DNA of 23,558 nucleotides from an uncultured Oscillospiraceae bacterium (GCA_905198295.1 CAJKBW010000048.1:1-23558), one strand, 5' to 3'. Positions 1 through 7,220 are shown, counted from the first letter of the stretch. Notes: a model not told the origin generated them from the sequence alone. A program made the numbers and translations.

Positions 1-378
1 GGGCTTATTTTTGTGGGGAAGGACAGGTATGCGTGGGTACAGCGATAACGCAGAACATCACCGTTGATCCCGCTGGTAATTGCTGGATGGCTGCGGTATC
101 TGGTCGGCGTCGACGATGCGGGAAAGATGTTTGCGCCCAGCCCTGATCCATTGCTGCCTGTTTTGCAGGCGGCTTTGGCGCCGCTGTCCTTTGGACGTCA
201 ATACAGGGTGGAGCAGGTACATGAAGTGCTCGCGCCGCTGCTGTCCGATCCGGCGCTGTTTGGCGTGGATTTATATGCGGCGGGATTGGGCGAGCGTGTG
301 GAGGCGTTGTTCACGGTAATGACAGCCCGACCCGGCGCTGTGCGGGAGACACTGCGTCGGGAGATGCGGGAAAATTAA
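1..378 (+). pseudogene. 3' remnant of a mannitol dehydrogenase / fructuronate reductase family gene
   Basis: The last ~105 codons (64-378) match the C-terminal domain of the mannitol dehydrogenase family: a P-L-x-I-A-G-W-L-R-Y-L-x-G-x-D-D-x-G helix, an S-P-D-P-L-L loop, the F-G-V-D-L motif and a terminal G-A-V-R-x-T-L. These enzymes are NAD(P)-dependent polyol or hexuronate oxidoreductases of the cytoplasm. The same frame has a TAA at 46-48, and the ~30 residues that normally precede the I-A-G-W-L-R-Y-L helix cannot be read in any single frame. Frame 1 before the stop gives D-R-Y-A and frame 3 gives I-T-Q-N-I-T, both reminiscent of the family, so I infer frameshift or deletion decay. There is no start codon with a ribosome site, and the TTG at 64 is not convincing. 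A sequencing error at the window edge is the alternative. The family call is fairly sure; the pseudogene status is less so. Confidence 0.6.
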
Positions 379-396
379 AGAACAGGTAAAAAATGG

Positions 397-434
397 AAAC
401 GCCGATATGTTTCACGTGAAACATATCGGCGTTT
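397..434. other. parS: parS centromere site inside a 38-bp perfect palindrome
   Basis: Positions 408-423 read TGTTTCACGTGAAACA, the canonical 16-bp parS site bound by ParB/Spo0J. The symmetry continues without a mismatch to 397 and 434, centred between 415 and 416. ParB is known to load on such sites as a CTP-dependent sliding clamp and to recruit SMC. The site lies just upstream of the parA promoter, so ParB bound here could also affect parAB transcription (inference). The extended arms could form an RNA hairpin and may serve as a terminator for upstream transcription, but there is no clear U-tract. Confidence 0.93.
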
Positions 435-448
435 ATGCAAAAACAGGC

Positions 449-477
449 TTTTCTAAACGGATTAACTATGCTATAAT
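449..477 (+). promoter_or_regulatory. extended -10 promoter for parA
   Basis: TATAAT at 472-477 is preceded by TG one base upstream (469-470), an extended -10. A weak -35 (TTTTCT, 449-454) lies 17 bp upstream. The predicted start near 484 gives a ~55-nt leader to parA. Confidence 0.6.
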
Positions 478-538
478 GATACCCTGTAAACGTACAATGT
501 GCGGCGAAATGGACAGAGGAAAGGCCGGGGAATGCAAA

Positions 539-1300
539 ATGGGAAAAATCATTGCGGTTGTCAACCAAAAGGGTGGTGTGGGAAAGACCACCACAACGGT
601 TAACCTGGCCTCTGCTGTTGGTGCACTCGGCAGACGGGTGCTGCTGGTGGATACCGATCCGCAGGGCAATGCGACCAGTGGCCTGGGCGTGGACAAAAGG
701 CGGTTGACCGTTTCCGTGTATGATTTGCTGATCGGTTCCGCGCAGCCGGAGCAGGCGATTATGCGTACCAGCTACCGTGGGGTGGATGTGCTGCCGTCCA
801 GTATGCAGTTGGCCGGCGCGGAAATCGAAATGGTGGATGTAAATCGGCGGGAAAGCCGGCTGAAGGCGGCTTTAGCGCCGCTGCGTGAAAAATACGATTA
901 TTTGTTCATTGACTGTCCGCCTTCGCTTGGACTGCTGACCCTGAACGCGCTGTGCGCGGCGGACACGCTGTTGGTGCCGATTCAGTGCGAGTATTATGCA
1001 TTGGAGGGGTTGTCGCAGCTGATGGCGACCGTACGCCAGGTCAAGCGGCTGTACAACAGCACGCTCGATCTGGAAGGAGTGCTGCTGACCATGTATGACG
1101 GACGGCTGAATCTTACGCAGCAGGTGGTGGCTGAGGTGAAAAAGTTCTTTCCACGCAAGGTGTTTGCCACTGCCATTCCGCGCAGCGTGCGGCTGTCCGA
1201 GGCACCGAGCTTCGGCAAGCCGATCAATTATTACGACGGAGGTTCCCGCGGTGCGCAGGCTTACGATGCACTCGCAAGGGAACTGGTGGGGAACGGATGA
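539..1300 (+). CDS. parA: ParA/Soj chromosome-partitioning ATPase
   Basis: This 253-residue ParA-type ATPase has the usual Soj length. It uses ATP-dependent nucleoid binding to move or separate ParB-parS complexes and, in spore formers, Soj also influences DnaA and sporulation (family knowledge). The deviant Walker A KGGVGKTT lies at residues 11-18 with the signature lysine K11. The A' motif VDTDPQGN is at 37-44 and Walker B FIDCPPS at 113-119. The open frame extends upstream to 407, but homologues begin at M-G-K-I-I-A-V, so ATG 539 is chosen; purine-rich stretches at 515-531 provide the ribosome site. It is followed 75 bp later by parB on the same strand, and a parS palindrome sits upstream of its promoter. 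Confidence 0.95.
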   Translation: MGKIIAVVNQKGGVGKTTTTVNLASAVGALGRRVLLVDTDPQGNATSGLGVDKRRLTVSVYDLLIGSAQPEQAIMRTSYRGVDVLPSSMQLAGAEIEMVDVNRRESRLKAALAPLREKYDYLFIDCPPSLGLLTLNALCAADTLLVPIQCEYYALEGLSQLMATVRQVKRLYNSTLDLEGVLLTMYDGRLNLTQQVVAEVKKFFPRKVFATAIPRSVRLSEAPSFGKPINYYDGGSRGAQAYDALARELVGNG

Positions 1301-1375
1301 GCGCTGGCGGGAATACCGATAAGATTTAAAAAACAGGCAGCACAATGCTGTAGAGCAAAGAAAGTGAGGGAGCCT

Positions 1376-2251
1376 ATGGCGGCAAAACAAAGAGGGCTTG
1401 GCCGGGGATTGGATTCCCTGTTCGAACAAAATACGGTGGACGAACAGGAAAAGGTGATTTCCCTGCGGCTGACCGAAATTGTACCGAACCGGGAGCAGCC
1501 CCGCAAGCAATTTGATGAAGAGGGGATCAGCGAACTGGCGGCATCTATCACCCAGCACGGCCTGCTGCAGCCGTTGACTGTGCGCCCGCTGGCTGACGGC
1601 ACGTATCAGTTGGTTGCCGGCGAACGGCGCTGGCGTGCCTCCCGACTGGCCGGTCTGGACGAAGTGCCGGTAATCGTTCGGGAGATGAGCGACCGCGAAG
1701 CAGCGGAAATTGCGCTGATCGAAAACCTCCAGCGCGAGGACCTCAACCCGATGGAAGAAGCGGTCGGGCTGAGCACCCTAATGGAAACCTACGGGCTGAC
1801 TCAGGAGGAAACCGCAAAGGCGGTGAGCAAATCTCGCCCCGCGGTGACCAATGCGCTGCGGCTGCTTCACCTGCCTGCGGCGGTGCGGGAGATGGTCGGC
1901 AGCGGACAGATTTCCGCCGGGCATGCCCGCGCGATTCTGTCCTTTTCCGATGAGGAGCAGCAGGTTGCCGCTGCCAAGGCGGCAGCAGAAAACGGCTGGT
2001 CGGTGCGCGAGGTGGAGCGGCAGGCCAAAAAGGCACGCACCGCTCGTGAGGTTTCACGTGAAACATCGGCAAAGGGATTTGCCCGGGACAGCTTTTTTGA
2101 TGAGGTGGAGCTGGCGCTCACCGAGCATCTGGGCCGCCGGGTAAAGGTTGCCGCTGCCGGCAGCAAGGGGACGCTGCAGCTGGAGTTTTACGACAAAGAG
2201 GATCTGCAGGCGTTGGCCAACCGGTTGGCGCCGAGTGTGGGTGCAGAATAA
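1376..2251 (+). CDS. parB: ParB/Spo0J centromere-binding CTPase
   Basis: This 291-residue ParB family protein binds parS and spreads as a CTP-gated clamp. The N-terminal G-L-G-R-G-L-D-x-L-F segment (7-16) is the region that contacts ParA in this family. The CTP-binding motifs GERRWR (82-87) and ENLQREDLNPMEEA (116-129) are intact. A helix-turn-helix for parS recognition spans about 141-165, and the C-terminal dimerisation domain covers about 240-291. ATG 1376 is chosen over the in-frame GTG 1364 because GAGGGAG at 1367-1373 then serves as its ribosome site. The linker codons for V-S-R-E-T near residue 225 double as a parS copy, as in Bacillus subtilis spo0J. It forms an operon with parA and probably with serS 61 bp downstream. 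Confidence 0.95.
   Translation: MAAKQRGLGRGLDSLFEQNTVDEQEKVISLRLTEIVPNREQPRKQFDEEGISELAASITQHGLLQPLTVRPLADGTYQLVAGERRWRASRLAGLDEVPVIVREMSDREAAEIALIENLQREDLNPMEEAVGLSTLMETYGLTQEETAKAVSKSRPAVTNALRLLHLPAAVREMVGSGQISAGHARAILSFSDEEQQVAAAKAAAENGWSVREVERQAKKARTAREVSRETSAKGFARDSFFDEVELALTEHLGRRVKVAAAGSKGTLQLEFYDKEDLQALANRLAPSVGAE
2050..2065. other. parS: second parS site, inside parB
   Basis: The site reads GGTTTCACGTGAAACA and matches the canonical parS at 15 of 16 positions (first base G instead of T). It overlaps the linker codons of parB. A parS inside the parB/spo0J gene is known in B. subtilis. With the site at 408-423 this gives two parS sites about 1.6 kb apart. Confidence 0.85.
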
Positions 2252-2312
2252 TCTCCGGATACGTCCGGGATCCGTATACGTTCGGACAAGCAAGAGAAAG
2301 GAAGTCAGGAAG

Positions 2313-3590
2313 ATGGTAGACATTAAACTGGTGCGCAGTAATCCGGATTTGGTAAAGGAGGCGGTGCGCAAGCGCAACAAGGATATGGATGAGATGATTG
2401 ACCAGATCATCGTCATTGATGCGCAGCGCCGGGAGACTGCCTCCCAGGTTGAAACGCTCAAAGCGGAGCAGAATCAGGCCAGCCGTGAAATCCCGCGGAT
2501 CAAAAAAGAGGGCGGGGACGTCTCGGCCATTATGGCACGGATGAAGGAAATTGTGGAAGAGGTTAAGGCGGGTGACGCGAAGCTTTCAGCGCTGGAAGAG
2601 CAGCAGAAGGATCTTCTGCTGTCGCTGCCGAACATCCCGGACGCCGACGTCGTGGCCGGCGGCAAGGAAAACAATGCGGTGCTGCACTATTTCAAAGAAA
2701 AACCCGTGTTTGATTTTGTGCCGAAAAATCATGTCGAGCTGTGCGAGTCGCTGGGCATGATTGATTATCCGCGGGGCGCTAAACTGGCGGGTGCCGGTTC
2801 CTGGATTTACCGCGGAGCAGGTGCCCGGCTGGAGTGGGCGCTGCTGAATTTCTTTGTTGAAGAGCACCTCGCGGACGGCTATGAGCTGGTGCTGCCGCCG
2901 CATATGCTCAACTATGAATGCGGTTATGTGGCCGGACAGTTTCCGAAATTCGGGGACGAAGTGTACAAAATCGCGAATCCGACCAGCAGCGACATGAAAT
3001 TCATGCTGCCGACGGCGGAAACGGCACTGGTCAATCTGCATCGCGACGAAATCCTTACCGAAGAGGAGCTGCCACGCAAATATATCGCGTACACCCCCTG
3101 CTACCGGCGGGAGGCAGGCAGCTACCGCAGCGAGGAACGCGGCATGATCCGCGGACATCAGTTCAACAAGGTCGAAATGGTGCAGTATACCACCCCCGAG
3201 CAGTCGGATGCGGCGTTTGAGGAGCTGGTTGGCAAAGCGGAACGCCTGGTGCAGGAGCTTGGGCTGCATTATCGCCTGAGCAAGCTCGCGGCCGGCGACT
3301 GCTCCTTCTCGATGGCGCGCACTTACGATATCGAGGTGTGGATCCCGAGCATGGAAATTTACAAGGAGGTCAGCTCCGCCTCTAATGCGCGGGATTATCA
3401 GGCCCGGCGCGGCAACATCAAATACCGCGGCGCAGACAAAAAGCTGCAGCTGGTGCATACCCTCAATGCGTCCGGTCTGGCGACCAGCCGCGTGCTTCCG
3501 GCGATTGTGGAGCAGTACCAGAATGCTGACGGCAGCGTGACGGTGCCGGAGGTGCTGCGCAAGTATATGGGGATGGATGTCATCAAATAA
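2313..3590 (+). CDS. serS: seryl-tRNA synthetase
   Basis: This 425-residue protein is a standard-length class II seryl-tRNA synthetase, which charges tRNA-Ser with serine in the cytoplasm. Residues 1-110 form the N-terminal helical arm (an antiparallel coiled coil rich in K, E and Q) that grips the long variable arm of tRNA-Ser. Class II motif 2 is visible as Y-R-R-E-A-G-S then R-G-x-x-R-x-H-Q-F, and motif 3 as N-A-S-G-L-A-T-S-R. ATG 2313 is chosen because the family starts M-V/L-D-I-K-x-V/I-R and AAAGGAAG at 2297-2304 gives an 8-base spacing; the open frame upstream of it lies over the parB end. No T-box leader fits in the 61-bp gap, so it is probably co-transcribed with parAB. Confidence 0.96.
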   Translation: MVDIKLVRSNPDLVKEAVRKRNKDMDEMIDQIIVIDAQRRETASQVETLKAEQNQASREIPRIKKEGGDVSAIMARMKEIVEEVKAGDAKLSALEEQQKDLLLSLPNIPDADVVAGGKENNAVLHYFKEKPVFDFVPKNHVELCESLGMIDYPRGAKLAGAGSWIYRGAGARLEWALLNFFVEEHLADGYELVLPPHMLNYECGYVAGQFPKFGDEVYKIANPTSSDMKFMLPTAETALVNLHRDEILTEEELPRKYIAYTPCYRREAGSYRSEERGMIRGHQFNKVEMVQYTTPEQSDAAFEELVGKAERLVQELGLHYRLSKLAAGDCSFSMARTYDIEVWIPSMEIYKEVSSASNARDYQARRGNIKYRGADKKLQLVHTLNASGLATSRVLPAIVEQYQNADGSVTVPEVLRKYMGMDVIK

Positions 3591-3610
3591 AACCTTTTGA
3601 CAGGGCAATT

Positions 3611-3639
3611 ATCACCGGGCGGTTTTGCCGCCCGGTGAT
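3611..3639 (+). terminator. GC-rich hairpin after serS, without a U-tract
   Basis: A 12-bp perfect stem (3611-3622 with 3628-3639) closes a 5-base loop. No T-run follows on either strand, so it may be a weak or factor-dependent terminator or an mRNA-stabilising hairpin. The next gene begins 25 bp downstream. Confidence 0.45.
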
Positions 3640-3664
3640 GTCATACGGAAGGAAGAAATAAGGC

Positions 3665-4420
3665 ATGATCGAAATTCCAAAGCAATATGACTGGGATATC
3701 CGGATCGCCTCGTACGATGTGGGGCAGGACCGGCGGCTGCGGCTGTCCAATCAACTCAAGCTCCAGCAGGAGGTAGGCGAGCGGCATCTGAGCGGCGTGG
3801 GCCTGGATTATCAGGCGCTGTATGCCCGCGGGATGGTTTTTGTGCTGACCAAGACCAACAGCGTGATCCACCGTGCGCCGGTGCTTGGCGAGGATGTCCG
3901 GCTGCGCACCTGGCATCGCAACAATAAAGGGATACAGTTTTTTCGTTGTTATCAATTCCTGGATAGGGATGACAGGCCGCTGATCGAAAGCGTAACCGCC
4001 TTTGCACTTGTGGATGCCAAAGAGCACAAATTGCTGCGGCCGTCGGCATTTGAACAGCTGGGGATCGGACAGCAGCCGGATCACGTCAACGGCTGTCCGG
4101 ATCCGGAAAGAATGCGGCTGCCGGATACGCTGGTTCCGCAGGGACAGCGGCAGATCCGCTGGAGCGATACCGATGTCAACGGACATCTCAATAATACCAA
4201 CTATGCGGACATTCTCTGCGATTTCCTGCCCGGAGGCATGCAGGGACGGCGGATTACCGGCTTTTCAATTACCTATATAAAAGAAGCACGCGAGGGCGAA
4301 ACACTGGAAATCGCGGCGGCGGAAGACAACGGCACCGCTTTCATGAGGGCGCAGCAGATGGCGCCGGATAAACCAGCGACCTGTTTTGAAGCGAAGCTGA
4401 CCTATGTGCCGGCAGATTGA
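3665..4420 (+). CDS. acyl-ACP thioesterase
   Basis: This 251-residue protein belongs to the bacterial FatA/FatB-like acyl-ACP thioesterases, which release free fatty acids from acyl carrier protein in the cytoplasm. It has the family's double hot-dog layout: the first domain spans about 5-135, with a helix containing G-x-G-x-D-Y and the W-H-R-x-N-K-G-I-Q-F-F-R strand region; the second spans about 155-250. The catalytic-region motif D-x-D-V-N-G-H-L-N-N-T-x-Y is present near 175, including the Asn and His of the active site. ATG 3665 is preceded by GGAAGGAAG. Its end overlaps the next gene by 17 bp, suggesting translational coupling. The chain-length preference cannot be read from the sequence. 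Confidence 0.9.
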   Translation: MIEIPKQYDWDIRIASYDVGQDRRLRLSNQLKLQQEVGERHLSGVGLDYQALYARGMVFVLTKTNSVIHRAPVLGEDVRLRTWHRNNKGIQFFRCYQFLDRDDRPLIESVTAFALVDAKEHKLLRPSAFEQLGIGQQPDHVNGCPDPERMRLPDTLVPQGQRQIRWSDTDVNGHLNNTNYADILCDFLPGGMQGRRITGFSITYIKEAREGETLEIAAAEDNGTAFMRAQQMAPDKPATCFEAKLTYVPAD

Positions 4421-5165
4421 GGTGCTGCCGCCGCCCGAACGGTTCGATAAGGCATGCCGGCAGGGACAGGTGGCGCTTGAGCAGCGCGCGGGCATTGGTA
4501 CACTCAAGGAACGCAGCCTGCATGCGGCTCTCAAATACTGGTTTGCGCCGGACGACACTTGTCACGAACGGAAGGTCGGGCGGTATGTGGCAGATATCTT
4601 TGACGGCCGGCGGATCGTGGAAATCCAGACCGGCAGCGTATACCGTCTGCAGCCGAAGCTGGAAGCTTTCCTGCCCGAATATCCGGTGACGGTGGTTCTG
4701 CCGCTGGTGCGGCGGAAAACATTGGCTTGGATTGATCCGGAAAGCGGGGAGGCCTCCAAACCGCGGCGGTCCCCAAAAATCGGGCGGCCAGGCGATGCGC
4801 TGCCAGAGCTGTATCCGCTGCTGACGTGGCTGGAGCATCCGCAGCTTACCATAGCGCTGGTGATGCTGGATGTCGCGGAATTCCGCCTGCAGGATGGATG
4901 GGGAAACGACGGCAAGCGCGGCTCGCATCGTGCCGAACGGGTGCCAGAGGCGCTTGGGGAAACGCTGGTGCTGTCCAGCTGCGCCGATCTGAAGCAGCTG
5001 CTGCCGGATGGGCTGCCGACGCCGTTCACCAGCGCGGATTTCGCCCGTCTGGCTCGTTTGCGCGGACGGAAACTGAGCAGCGCTATTGCCGTGCTGCGCA
5101 AATCCGGCGCCATTGAGCGCGTCGGCAAAGAAAAAAACGCCTATCTGTATAGGCCGGCTCCATAA
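4404..5165 (+). CDS. conserved clostridial protein with PD-(D/E)XK-like core and C-terminal winged helix
   Basis: I recognise this 253-residue protein only as a conserved hypothetical of Clostridia. Its N-terminal half carries E36-x-x-x-H40, E55, D64 in V-A-D-I and E73-I-Q75 followed by K85. This arrangement resembles the PD-(D/E)XK nuclease fold in its E-x-Q variant, as in CoiA-like proteins. The middle (about 115-175) has the family's R-R-S-P-K-I-G and D-V-A-E-F-R-L-Q-D-G-W stretches. The last ~55 residues read like a winged helix (helix R-G-R-K-L-S-S-A-I-A-V-L-R-K-S-G followed by a basic wing), which suggests DNA or RNA contact. It starts inside the thioesterase gene and shares its operon, yet no functional link is obvious. 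Nuclease activity is inference. Confidence 0.75.
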   Translation: MCRQIEVLPPPERFDKACRQGQVALEQRAGIGTLKERSLHAALKYWFAPDDTCHERKVGRYVADIFDGRRIVEIQTGSVYRLQPKLEAFLPEYPVTVVLPLVRRKTLAWIDPESGEASKPRRSPKIGRPGDALPELYPLLTWLEHPQLTIALVMLDVAEFRLQDGWGNDGKRGSHRAERVPEALGETLVLSSCADLKQLLPDGLPTPFTSADFARLARLRGRKLSSAIAVLRKSGAIERVGKEKNAYLYRPAP

Positions 5166-5167
5166 AC

Positions 5168-5197
5168 AAACCGCGCCCCGTATACGGAGCGCGGTTT
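5168..5197. terminator. bidirectional terminator between converging genes
   Basis: A 9-bp stem (5168-5176 with 5189-5197) is extended by inner pairing around TATA. It is flanked by T-runs on the plus side (ggtttt) and A/T-rich DNA on the other. It separates the gene ending at 5165 from the minus-strand GNAT gene ending at 5198. Confidence 0.8.
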
Positions 5198-5791
5198 TCA
5201 AATATCTTCCACAAAACGTGTCTGTGCGGTATCCCAGTATTCCCGGTAAACCCGATCGGTGCAGCCGTCAAAATTCAGCTGGTACATCCGGAAAATAACG
5301 GGTATGTTTTTGGGCTGCCATTGTTCCTCGTAAGAATACCGATACGTCATGCCGAGGTTCTTCATTACACCGCCGCTGCGGGGGTTGCGCACGTCGTGTG
5401 TGGCTGTAATATAGGGATAGCCGGCGGCCCGAATACGCTCAACGGCAGCTTTGGCGCCCTCAGTGACAAGGCCGCGGTGCCAGAACTCCTTTTTCAAGGC
5501 GTAGCCAAAGTCGTGGCTTTCGCTGTCAGACAGACCAATATAACCGATGGGAAAATTGTCCTCCCGCAGGCACAGCGCATAGCGATAGGCGGAGGGCTTC
5601 GCGTAATACGATAAATAGTGCTCCTCCAGAAAATGTTCGGCATCCTTCAGCGTTTCCAGCGGGAACCAGGGCAAAAAGGTGTTGACCGCCTCATCGCTTA
5701 ACAGAGCATAAAGCGCGGGGACATCCTGAGTGGTAAAACACCGCAGGATCAGTCGCTCGGTTTCCAGTAAGGGGGTGTTTTCATAAAGCAC
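5198..5791 (-). CDS. GNAT N-acetyltransferase, RimJ/RimL-like
   Basis: This 197-residue protein has the pattern of the RimJ/RimL-like GNAT subgroup: an N-terminal L-x-T-E-R-L-I-L-R strand, D-x-x-A-L-Y helix and the acetyl-CoA loop around F-W-H-R-G-L-V-T-E-G (about 118-127), then N-x-R-S near 148 before the last strands. Such enzymes move acetyl from acetyl-CoA to an amine on a protein or small molecule; the substrate here is unknown. The start is GTG 5791, with AAGGAG nine bases upstream. An A/T-rich block at 5815-5850 upstream holds a TTGACA and TATAAT-like hexamers, but their spacing is short. It converges with the previous gene and shares its terminator. Confidence 0.85.
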   Translation of the reverse strand: MLYENTPLLETERLILRCFTTQDVPALYALLSDEAVNTFLPWFPLETLKDAEHFLEEHYLSYYAKPSAYRYALCLREDNFPIGYIGLSDSESHDFGYALKKEFWHRGLVTEGAKAAVERIRAAGYPYITATHDVRNPRSGGVMKNLGMTYRYSYEEQWQPKNIPVIFRMYQLNFDGCTDRVYREYWDTAQTRFVEDI

Positions 5792-5972
5792 TGCGAGAGT
5801 CTCCTTGCTAATTTGTATAAATGATTATAATTATACGAAAAGTTGTCAACCTGAACGGCATTCGGTCGCTGTGGCACCGGTATGCCGGAGTATGGCCGGT
5901 CACGCGTCAACGCAGCGGGTTCCAAATGCCATCTTAATCTTAAGCCTCTGACGGACCGGTGTCAAGGTGGGC

Positions 5973-6001
5973 TTGACAAAAGCAGCACAAAACCGTATAG
6001 T
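5973..6001 (+). promoter_or_regulatory. strong sigma-A promoter for queT
   Basis: TTGACA (5973-5978) is followed after 17 bp by TATAGT (5996-6001). The start is predicted near 6008. An imperfectly placed dyad GTCAAG-n5-CTTGAC (5961-5977) overlaps the -35 and could bind a repressor, but that is only a possibility. Confidence 0.85.
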
Positions 6002-6009
6002 AGAGGCTG

Positions 6010-6070
6010 CGGCCGGTATACCGGCCGGGTCAGTTCGAAACCATCCTGACCATAAACAAAACTATGGAGG
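6010..6070 (+). ncRNA. candidate preQ1 riboswitch in the queT leader
   Basis: The leader starts with a perfect 18-bp palindrome (6010-6027). Next is a hairpin with a 6-bp stem GGTCAG/CTGACC (6028-6033 with 6046-6051) and a 12-base loop. An A-rich tail ATAAACAAAACT (6052-6063) follows. The loop bases CCAT (6041-6044) can pair with ATGG (6064-6067), which merges into the Shine-Dalgarno GGAGG (6066-6070). Stem, 12-base loop with a C before the 3' strand, A-rich tail and pairing into the ribosome site is the layout of preQ1-I riboswitches. The gene downstream is a queuosine-precursor transporter, which supports the call. The pseudoknot strand sits later in the loop than in classic examples, so the subclass is uncertain. 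I infer translational control. Confidence 0.6.
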
Positions 6071-6080
6071 CGTATTCACT

Positions 6081-6629
6081 ATGCAAAATCGGCAATCTTC
6101 TCTCCGCCGGCTGGCTGAGGCCGGCCTGATCGCCGCAATGTACGCGGCGCTGTCTCTGGTGCTGCCCCTTGCATCGTTTGGCATTGTGCAGTGCCGACTG
6201 GCTGAGGCGCTGACCATTTTGGCGGCCTTCACACCGGCGGCGATTCCCGGTCTGGCTGTCGGCTGCTTCATCACAAACCTTGCGGGGCTCGGTATGGGCG
6301 TCAATCCTGCCGGGGCGTGGGATCTGCTGTGGGGGCCGCTCGCCACATTGTTGGCCGCTTGGCTCACCTGGCGACTGCGCAGCCTGCGGATTGCCCGGCT
6401 ACCCCTGCTATCCACCCTGCCGCCGGTGATTATCAACGCTGTGGTGGTGGGAACTGAGCTGACACTGGTTTCTCCGCAGGCAACCTGGCAGGTATGGGGG
6501 ATTCAGATGGCCAGTGTGGGAATCGGTCAGGCGGCGGCCTGCATCGCGGGCGGGCTGATTCTGTATGCGGCGCTCGACCGTTCGGGTGCGGCGGCACGGC
6601 TGTTCGGCAAAAAAATCCAGGCAGGATAA
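6081..6629 (+). CDS. queT: QueT-family ECF transporter S component (queuosine precursor)
   Basis: This 182-residue hydrophobic protein fits the QueT family, the substrate-binding membrane subunit of an energy-coupling factor transporter for queuosine precursors such as preQ1. It shows the family's order: a basic N terminus and helix A-G-L-I-A-A-M-Y-A-A-L-S (about 11-22), the F-G-I-V-Q-C-R-L-A-E-A-L motif (about 33-44), P-x-x-I-P-G-L-x-x-G-C-F-I-T-N-L (about 53-68) and W-D-L-L-W-G-P-L-A-T-L-L-A-A-W (about 80-94), with five to six membrane helices in total. ATG 6081 has GGAGG ten bases upstream. It is a monocistronic unit with its own promoter, leader and terminator. The ATPase and EcfT subunits must be encoded elsewhere. 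Confidence 0.88.
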   Translation: MQNRQSSLRRLAEAGLIAAMYAALSLVLPLASFGIVQCRLAEALTILAAFTPAAIPGLAVGCFITNLAGLGMGVNPAGAWDLLWGPLATLLAAWLTWRLRSLRIARLPLLSTLPPVIINAVVVGTELTLVSPQATWQVWGIQMASVGIGQAAACIAGGLILYAALDRSGAAARLFGKKIQAG

Positions 6630-6637
6630 AGAATTCG

Positions 6638-6670
6638 AAAAAAGAAACCCTTTTCAGGGTTTCTTTTTTT
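6638..6670 (+). terminator. intrinsic terminator of queT
   Basis: The stem AAAAAAGAAACCC (6638-6650) pairs with GGGTTTCTTTTTTT (6657-6670) around a 6-base loop and ends in a T-run. Confidence 0.92.
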
Positions 6671-6802
6671 ATGTTTTCAATGGAGCCAAAAATACAAATC
6701 GTATATTATATAAGCGGTATTACAAAACCAGCCGGCGGAACGGGGTTCCGCTTAAATGGCAATGGGGTAAAAGAGGGAATGGATGAAAAAGGAGAAGTCG
6801 TC

Positions 6803-6831
6803 TTGACAGGGAGGGTATTCTGCGTTACAAT
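6803..6831 (+). promoter_or_regulatory. promoter of the padR-DUF1048 operon
   Basis: TTGACA (6803-6808), 17-bp spacer, TACAAT (6826-6831). The predicted start falls at about 6838, at the edge of the dyad at 6839-6857. Confidence 0.85.
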
Positions 6832-6838
6832 CTACTGG

Positions 6839-6857
6839 TAATATGTAATACATATTA
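6839..6857. promoter_or_regulatory. probable PadR operator
   Basis: TAATATGTAATACATATTA is a perfect 19-bp dyad centred on 6848. The core ATGT-n3-ACAT is the type of inverted repeat bound by small PadR repressors. It covers the predicted transcription start and precedes the padR gene, so autorepression is expected (inference). Confidence 0.75.
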
Positions 6858-6884
6858 GTTGAAACATAAAAGGAGGACGACCGC

Positions 6885-7220
6885 TTGCAGAACTGTACGG
6901 AGCTGCTCAAAGGGGTGCTGGAGGGGTGCGTGCTGGAAATTATCCGGCAGAACCCCACCTATGGCTACGAAATCACACAGCAGCTGCGCGAGCTGGGGTT
7001 TACGGATATTGTGGAGGGCACGGTATATACCATTACAGCAAGGTTGGAAAGAAACGAACTGGTAGAGACTGAAAAAACGGTGTCCGCGTTCGGACCGCCG
7101 CGCAAGCTATACCGCCTGAATGAGGCGGGGCGGGAGAAACTACGGGCTTTTTGGGAAAGCTGGGCGTTTATTGCTGGAAAATGTGAGGAACTGCGCGGAA
7201 GGGGAGGGCATAGCGCATGA
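6885..7220 (+). CDS. PadR family transcriptional regulator
   Basis: This 111-residue protein matches the small (subfamily 2) PadR repressors. Its winged helix runs from about 5 to 80, with the hallmark P-T-Y-G-Y-E-I-T-Q-Q-L (24-34), the recognition-helix turn E-G-T-V-Y-T-I-T-A-R-L (44-54) and the wing ending G-P-P-R-K-L-Y-R-L-N-E-A-G (69-81). A short C-terminal dimerisation helix follows. The start is TTG 6885, supported by AGGAGG at 6870-6875. The stop overlaps the next start (ATGA). PadR proteins often release DNA on binding a small hydrophobic ligand; the signal here is unknown. The palindrome at 6839-6857 is its probable operator. Confidence 0.93.
   Translation: MQNCTELLKGVLEGCVLEIIRQNPTYGYEITQQLRELGFTDIVEGTVYTITARLERNELVETEKTVSAFGPPRKLYRLNEAGREKLRAFWESWAFIAGKCEELRGRGGHSA

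Noticed and set aside
2586..3608. A 340-codon minus-strand open frame
   Set aside because: It is the antisense shadow of serS, whose class II synthetase motifs are unambiguous.
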